9,160 nt of DNA from Patulibacter sp. (lineage in GTDB: Bacteria > Actinomycetota > Thermoleophilia > Solirubrobacterales > Solirubrobacteraceae): NCBI GenBank assembly GCA_031119595.1, contig JAVHXX010000156.1:1-9160 (forward strand), given 5' to 3'. A model generated the notes under the pieces. It was not told the origin of the DNA. It searched no databases and was given only the letters and a program-made list of their open reading frames with translations. Below, piece after piece: positions 6,174-9,160 of this stretch (positions are counted from its first letter, which is position 1; every line of letters begins with the position of its first letter). The position numbers were made by a program, and so were the translations under genes.

Positions 6174-6256
6174 CCATGCGCCCGGTTTCCGGTTCGTCCG
6201 CGCACGACCGGTTTCCCTGCTTCAGGTTCACCGGACGGATGCCGAACCCCTGAGGA

Positions 6257-6973
6257 GTGTCTGCTGCGTTCGACACCCTCCGGCTCGCCCGCCGCGTCGC
6301 GGCCACCGTCGTCGCACTCGGGCTCGGGTCGACCGCCCCGGCCGGTGCCGCGACGGCCCAGGCCGCAGCCTCGGTCAGCGTGCCCGCGGCGTGTTACGTG
6401 TACTGGCCCGAGCAGGGCTCGCAGCCGATCCCGATCGCGATCCGCGGGCTCGTGCCCGGGGCTGCCGTCGACGTCGGCCTCCGCATCGACGGCCACACCG
6501 TGAGCGGTCTGCCGTCGCTCACCGTCGACGCGTCCGGGGCGATCGACACGCAGCTCAACACCTGGACGTCGGGGCTCGCCGACGGCCCGTCGCGGGCGAC
6601 GCCCGCCTGGGTGGTCGTCTCGGACCCGCTCACGGGTGCACAACTCGCCGAGGTGCCGCTCCACGTCGCGAACGTCGGCCTGGACGACGATGCGGCGCGG
6701 AAGGCGTCGGGGACGAAGCGGCGCTGGATCATCTCCGGGCTGCAGCGGCTCGGCGGCGGAGCGACCTACTACGCCTTCTACTTCAAACACGGCAAGGTCA
6801 TCGGGCGGCAGCGGATCGGGATGACGACCGACGCCTGCGGATACCTGCGCACCATGATGCCGGCGGTGCCGTTCAAGCAGAACGGGACGTTCGAGTTCCG
6901 GGTGCAGGCCTCGCCCGCCTACCACGGCGACCGCGCGTGGATCGGCGGCACGGCGCACCAGGGCAAGGCCTGA
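6257..6973 (+). CDS. Secreted two-cysteine protein, first of a tandem pair (238 aa)
   Basis: The function is unknown. Residues 1 to about 37 form a signal peptide (LARRVAATVVALGLG, then Ala-rich AGAATAQAAA), so the mature protein is exported. The mature part looks beta-rich and has exactly two cysteines, Cys46 (ACYVYW) and Cys194 (DACGYL), likely to form a disulfide. It is paralogous to the next gene: both share GSQ.I...I.GL after the first Cys, a D-ASG step, and the best-conserved block TYYAFYFKHGKVIGRQRIG (170-188), answered in the paralogue by TYYAHYFNHGKYKGRMKLG. The start is odd. A TGA lies two codons upstream, so GTG 6257 is the only start that includes the signal peptide, yet the GAGGA ribosome-binding motif (6252-6256) abuts it. 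It follows the hydrolase gene by 83 bp and may be cotranscribed. Confidence 0.83.
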   Translation: MSAAFDTLRLARRVAATVVALGLGSTAPAGAATAQAAASVSVPAACYVYWPEQGSQPIPIAIRGLVPGAAVDVGLRIDGHTVSGLPSLTVDASGAIDTQLNTWTSGLADGPSRATPAWVVVSDPLTGAQLAEVPLHVANVGLDDDAARKASGTKRRWIISGLQRLGGGATYYAFYFKHGKVIGRQRIGMTTDACGYLRTMMPAVPFKQNGTFEFRVQASPAYHGDRAWIGGTAHQGKA

Positions 6974-7066
6974 CGGGCGGGCCCCGACCCCGACCGAACC
7001 GGTCCGCGATGTCCGCCTGCGACCGGTCGACGGCGGACAACCGACCGTTCGGCGTCCCGACGCTCC

Positions 7067-7101
7067 CATACGGTGTCGAGCACAACCCCGATCCCTGAGG
7101 A
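7067..7101 (+). promoter_or_regulatory. Promoter -10 and ribosome binding site of the second secreted-protein gene
   Basis: CATACGGTGTCGA (7067-7079) repeats the 13 nt found directly before the dehydrogenase start and contains TACGGT (7069-7074), a TANNNT -10. A start near 7082 would give a leader of about 31 nt with TGAGGA (7096-7101) as ribosome binding site, 11 nt before ATG 7113. The leader CCCTGAGGA...TGTC.GC is also recognisable before the paralogous gene at 6257, so the duplication included the leader. Confidence 0.45.
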
Positions 7102-7112
7102 CCTGTCCGCCC

Positions 7113-7793
7113 ATGCTTCTCCGAACCGCCCTGCGCGCCGCCGGCGCCGGTGCCGTGCTGCTCTCCGTCCCGGCCGCCGCCAGCGCCGATCCCTCCATCC
7201 TGCTGAGCTCCGGCTGCTACGTGCAGTCGGCCGGCCAGGGGTCGCAGACGATCGCGGCGAAGATCCAGGGCCTCGCGGCGACGCAGAGCGTCGCGGTGCG
7301 TCTCACCCGCCAGGGGCAGACCATCGGCACCGGTGACGCCCAGGCCGCCGACGCGAGCGGCAGCCTGATCAACGGTCTCACGTCATGGTCGGCCGATCTG
7401 GGCAGCGGACCGAAGAAGTCGGTGCCGGCGTCGGTCGAGGCGTTCGACCCGGCGACCGGCGCCACGATCGCGGCCGCCCCGACCGAGATCGCGAACTTCG
7501 ACTACTCCGTGCGCACCAGCGGTGGCAAGCACCACTGGAAGCTGCAGGGTCTCGCCGCGCTCACCGGTGAGAGCACCTACTACGCCCACTACTTCAACCA
7601 CGGCAAGTACAAGGGCCGCATGAAGCTCGGCAAGTCGAAGGGCGCCTGCGGCTACCTGTCGATCACGACCACGCACCTCACGCCCTTCCGCAAGGTCGGC
7701 CGGTACGACGTCGAGATCGAGGCGTTGAAGAAGTACGACAAGGACGCCCCGAAGTTCAAGGGTCGCGTCACCGTCACCACGCGCTACTACTAG
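7113..7793 (+). CDS. Secreted two-cysteine protein, second of a tandem pair (226 aa)
   Basis: A paralogue of the preceding gene, function unknown. Residues 1-25 are a clear signal peptide (MLLRTALRAAGAGAVLLSVP..., likely cut after ASA). Its only two cysteines, Cys35 (GCYVQS) and Cys179 (GACGYL), are 144 residues apart, against 148 in the paralogue, and probably form a disulfide. The conserved block STYYAHYFNHGKYKGRMKLG lies at 154-173. The C-terminal third is strongly basic (many Lys) and differs from the more neutral paralogue: it ends in a beta-like RVTVTTRYY instead of a Gly/His-rich tail. Gly-rich, Tyr-rich beta structure and export suggest a cell-surface or secreted role. The unit ends in strong hairpins at 7806 and 7846. 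Confidence 0.88.
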   Translation: MLLRTALRAAGAGAVLLSVPAAASADPSILLSSGCYVQSAGQGSQTIAAKIQGLAATQSVAVRLTRQGQTIGTGDAQAADASGSLINGLTSWSADLGSGPKKSVPASVEAFDPATGATIAAAPTEIANFDYSVRTSGGKHHWKLQGLAALTGESTYYAHYFNHGKYKGRMKLGKSKGACGYLSITTTHLTPFRKVGRYDVEIEALKKYDKDAPKFKGRVTVTTRYY

Positions 7794-7805
7794 GTCGCAC
7801 CGCGC

Positions 7806-7836
7806 CCGGGCCGGCGCACCACGCACGCCGGCCCGG
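7806..7836 (+). terminator. GC-rich hairpin after the secreted-protein gene
   Basis: CCGGGCCGGCG (7806-7816) and CGCCGGCCCGG (7826-7836) make a perfect 11-bp stem with a 9-nt loop, 12 nt past the stop codon. No T-run follows; it stands directly before a stronger hairpin and probably acts with it. Confidence 0.55.
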
Positions 7837-7845
7837 AGAACGACG

Positions 7846-7887
7846 AAGGCCCCGGCCCGCTCCACGATGGGAGCGGGCCGGGGCCTT
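7846..7887. terminator. Bidirectional intrinsic terminator between secreted-protein gene and groEL
   Basis: Positions 7846-7863 and 7870-7887 are perfect 18-bp inverted arms around ACGATG. The stem is flanked by AA on its left and TT on its right, so on either strand the transcript ends in a short CCTT tract. It sits between convergent genes and should stop both. The U-tract is short, but stem strength and place make this the clearest terminator in the window. Confidence 0.8.
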
Positions 7888-7927
7888 GGTCGGGCGTTGC
7901 ATCCGTCGACTGATTCAGGACGGCCGC

Positions 7928-8054
7928 CACGGTCCGTGTGGGGAGCCGATTTCGGAGCAGGTTCCGCGCGCGTGGGACAGGTTTAGGCCGTCTGCGGCCG
8001 GGCCTGTGCCACGCGTGCGGAAGATGCCCGAAAGCGGCCCCCACGCGGACCGGG
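7928..8054 (+). repeat. Long imperfect inverted repeat (about 123-nt hairpin) directly after groEL
   Basis: The arms 7930-7990 and 7995-8052 fold onto each other around a TCTG loop (7991-7994). Paired blocks from the outside in are GGTCCG/CGGACC, GTGGGG/CCCCAC, GCCG/CGGC, TTTCGG/CCGAAA, TTCCGC/GCGGAA, CGCGTGG/CCACGCG, ACAGG/CCTGT and GGCCG/CGGCC. It starts 3 nt past the groEL stop codon. All five arm differences that can wobble (7937/8045, 7968/8016, 7982/8002, 7983/8001, 7984/8000) are G-U pairs on the plus strand and would be A-C mismatches on the minus strand. It may be the groEL 3' structure, a plus-strand RNA or a palindromic mobile element; no coding frame is evident in it. Confidence 0.75.
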
Positions 8055-8055
8055 A

Positions 8056-9160
8056 CTACATCATGCCGCCCATGCCACCCATGTCGGGCATGCCGCCGCC
8101 GGCAGCGGCCGGCTCGGGAGCCTCGACGATGATGGCCTCGGTGGTGAGGATGTTCTTCGCGATCGAGGCGGCGTTCTGCAGGGCAGAGCGCGTGACCTTG
8201 GCCGGGTCGATGACGCCGGCGGCGACGAGGTCGACGACCTCACCGGTGCTGGCGTTGAGGCCGTGGCCGGCCGGAGCCGAGCGGACCTCGTTGATCACGA
8301 CGGAGCCTTCGAGGCCCGCGTTGAACGCGATCTGACGGAGCGGCTCCTCGAGGGCGCGGAGGACGATCTGCGCACCGGTGCGCTCGTCGCCGTCGACGCC
8401 GTCGAGGCTGATCGACTTCGCGCCGTGCAGCAGCGCGACGCCGCCGCCCGGGACGATGCCCTCTTCGAGCGCAGCGCGGGTCGCCTGGAGGGCGTCCTCG
8501 ACACGGTGCTTCTTCTCCTTGACCTCGGTCTCGGTGGCAGCACCGACCTTGATCACGGCGACGCCGCCGGAGAGCTTCGCGAGGCGCTCCTGCAGCTTCT
8601 CGCGATCGAAATCGCTGTCGGTGTTGTCGACCTCGGACTTGATCTGGGCGATGCGGCCCTTGATCGCGTCACCGGAGCCGGCGCCGTCGACGATGGTCGT
8701 CGAGTCCTTGCCGATGACGATGCGGCGGGCGCGGCCGAGCTGCTCGATGGTGGTGTTCTCGAGCTTGAGGCCGAGCTCCTCGGTGATGACCTCGCCGCCG
8801 GTCAGGATGGCGATGTCCTCGAGGATGCGCTTGCGGCGGTCACCGAAGCCCGGCGCCTTGACGGCGACGGAGGTGAAGGTGCCACGGAGCTTGTTCACGA
8901 CGAGGGTCGCGAGGGCTTCGCCCTCGAGGTCCTCGGCGATGATCAGGAGCGGCTTGCCCGACTTGATCACGGCCTCGAGGACCGGGAGGATGTCGCGGAC
9001 GGAACCGATCTTCTGGTTCGCGATGAGGACGTACGGGTCGTCGAGGACGGCTTCCTGACGGTCCGGGTCCGTGACGAGGTACGGCGAGACGTAGCCCTTG
9101 TCGAACTGCATGCCCTCGGTGAAGTCGAGCTCGAGGCCGAAGGTCTGGCCCTCCTCGACG
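8056..9160 (-). CDS. groEL: Chaperonin GroEL, C-terminal two thirds (5' end beyond the window)
   Basis: This is the 60-kDa chaperonin subunit that forms the ATP-driven double-ring folding cage in the cytoplasm. The frame enters at the window edge (VEEGQTFGLELDFTEGMQF, about residue 175-195 of a full-length protein of about 540) and runs 367 residues to TAG at 8056. Landmarks are GMQFDKGYVSPYLVT, the apical-domain segment KPLLIIAEDLEGEALATLVV, KAPGFGDRRK, VGAATETEVKEKKHRVEDAL with the ATP-hydrolysis Asp of RVED, the nucleotide-binding GGG in EEGIVPGGGVALL, and AAGVIDPAKVTRSALQNAAS. The tail is GGGMPDMGGMGGMM, the usual Gly-Met tail of a housekeeping GroEL rather than a His-rich tail as in GroEL1 of mycobacteria. 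No groES is visible, but the upstream side lies outside the window. Confidence 0.99.
   Translation of the reverse strand, partial: VEEGQTFGLELDFTEGMQFDKGYVSPYLVTDPDRQEAVLDDPYVLIANQKIGSVRDILPVLEAVIKSGKPLLIIAEDLEGEALATLVVNKLRGTFTSVAVKAPGFGDRRKRILEDIAILTGGEVITEELGLKLENTTIEQLGRARRIVIGKDSTTIVDGAGSGDAIKGRIAQIKSEVDNTDSDFDREKLQERLAKLSGGVAVIKVGAATETEVKEKKHRVEDALQATRAALEEGIVPGGGVALLHGAKSISLDGVDGDERTGAQIVLRALEEPLRQIAFNAGLEGSVVINEVRSAPAGHGLNASTGEVVDLVAAGVIDPAKVTRSALQNAASIAKNILTTEAIIVEAPEPAAAGGGMPDMGGMGGMM

Noticed and set aside
6182..6216. Direct repeat CCGGTTTCC at 6182-6190 and 6208-6216 before the first secreted-protein gene
   Set aside because: The copies are 26 nt apart, but at nine bases in GC-rich DNA this is easily chance, and no promoter element sits in fixed relation to it.
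6998..7028. Repeated ACCGGTC (6998-7004 and 7022-7028) between the two secreted-protein genes
   Set aside because: Short and GC-rich, with no clear relation to the -10 at 7069; not enough to call an operator.
1..9160. CRISPR arrays, tRNA or rRNA genes, insertion sequences or toxin-antitoxin pairs
   Set aside because: I looked for spaced direct repeats, tRNA T-loop motifs, transposase-like proteins and small paired genes and found none that can be supported.

Overview
The window comes from a GC-rich bacterium, most probably an actinobacterium. I lean towards Thermoleophilia (Solirubrobacter/Patulibacter/Conexibacter-like), but only by inference. The grounds are near-saturated G/C at third codon positions, frequent GTG starts, several genes that look leaderless (a -10-like hexamer 6-8 nt before the start codon and no Shine-Dalgarno), an actinobacterial-looking GroEL, and secreted two-cysteine proteins of a type I associate with that class. 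No tRNA, rRNA, CRISPR array, transposase or phage gene was seen.

Layout. 1-138 (+): the body of a cobalamin riboswitch, cut at its 5' end by the window edge, with no sense-strand gene after it. 1-599 (-): a gene whose first 138 codons resemble the OB plus helix-hairpin-helix N-terminus of RecD2-type helicases; the resemblance stops near 186, just before the riboswitch. 737-934 (-): a very acidic 65-residue peptide with a strong ribosome binding site and a candidate promoter overlapped by an inverted repeat. 1170-1490 (-): a small single-span membrane protein. 1559-2347 (+): a classical short-chain dehydrogenase/reductase. 2409-4540 (-): a two-gene NatAB-like ABC-2 exporter with ATPase and permease overlapping by ATGA. 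4629-6173 (+): a membrane-anchored cell-wall hydrolase that appears to join a lytic transglycosylase domain to a C-terminal M15-like zinc peptidase domain. 6257-6973 and 7113-7793 (+): two tandem paralogous secreted proteins. 7806-8052: a cluster of hairpins, including an 18-bp perfect bidirectional terminator and a 123-nt imperfect inverted repeat starting 3 nt after the groEL stop. 8056-9160 (-): the C-terminal two thirds of GroEL.

The middle part has an envelope theme: exporter, peptidoglycan hydrolase and two secreted proteins. The exporter is divergent from the hydrolase over an 88-bp gap; the hydrolase and the secreted pair run in the same direction. The two flanks (riboswitch/RecD2-like, GroEL) are unrelated to this theme. 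The points most worth a second look are the orphan riboswitch abutting a truncated gene, the long hairpin after groEL whose wobble pairs favour a plus-strand RNA, the two-domain cell-wall hydrolase, and the small acidic peptide behind an operator-like palindrome.
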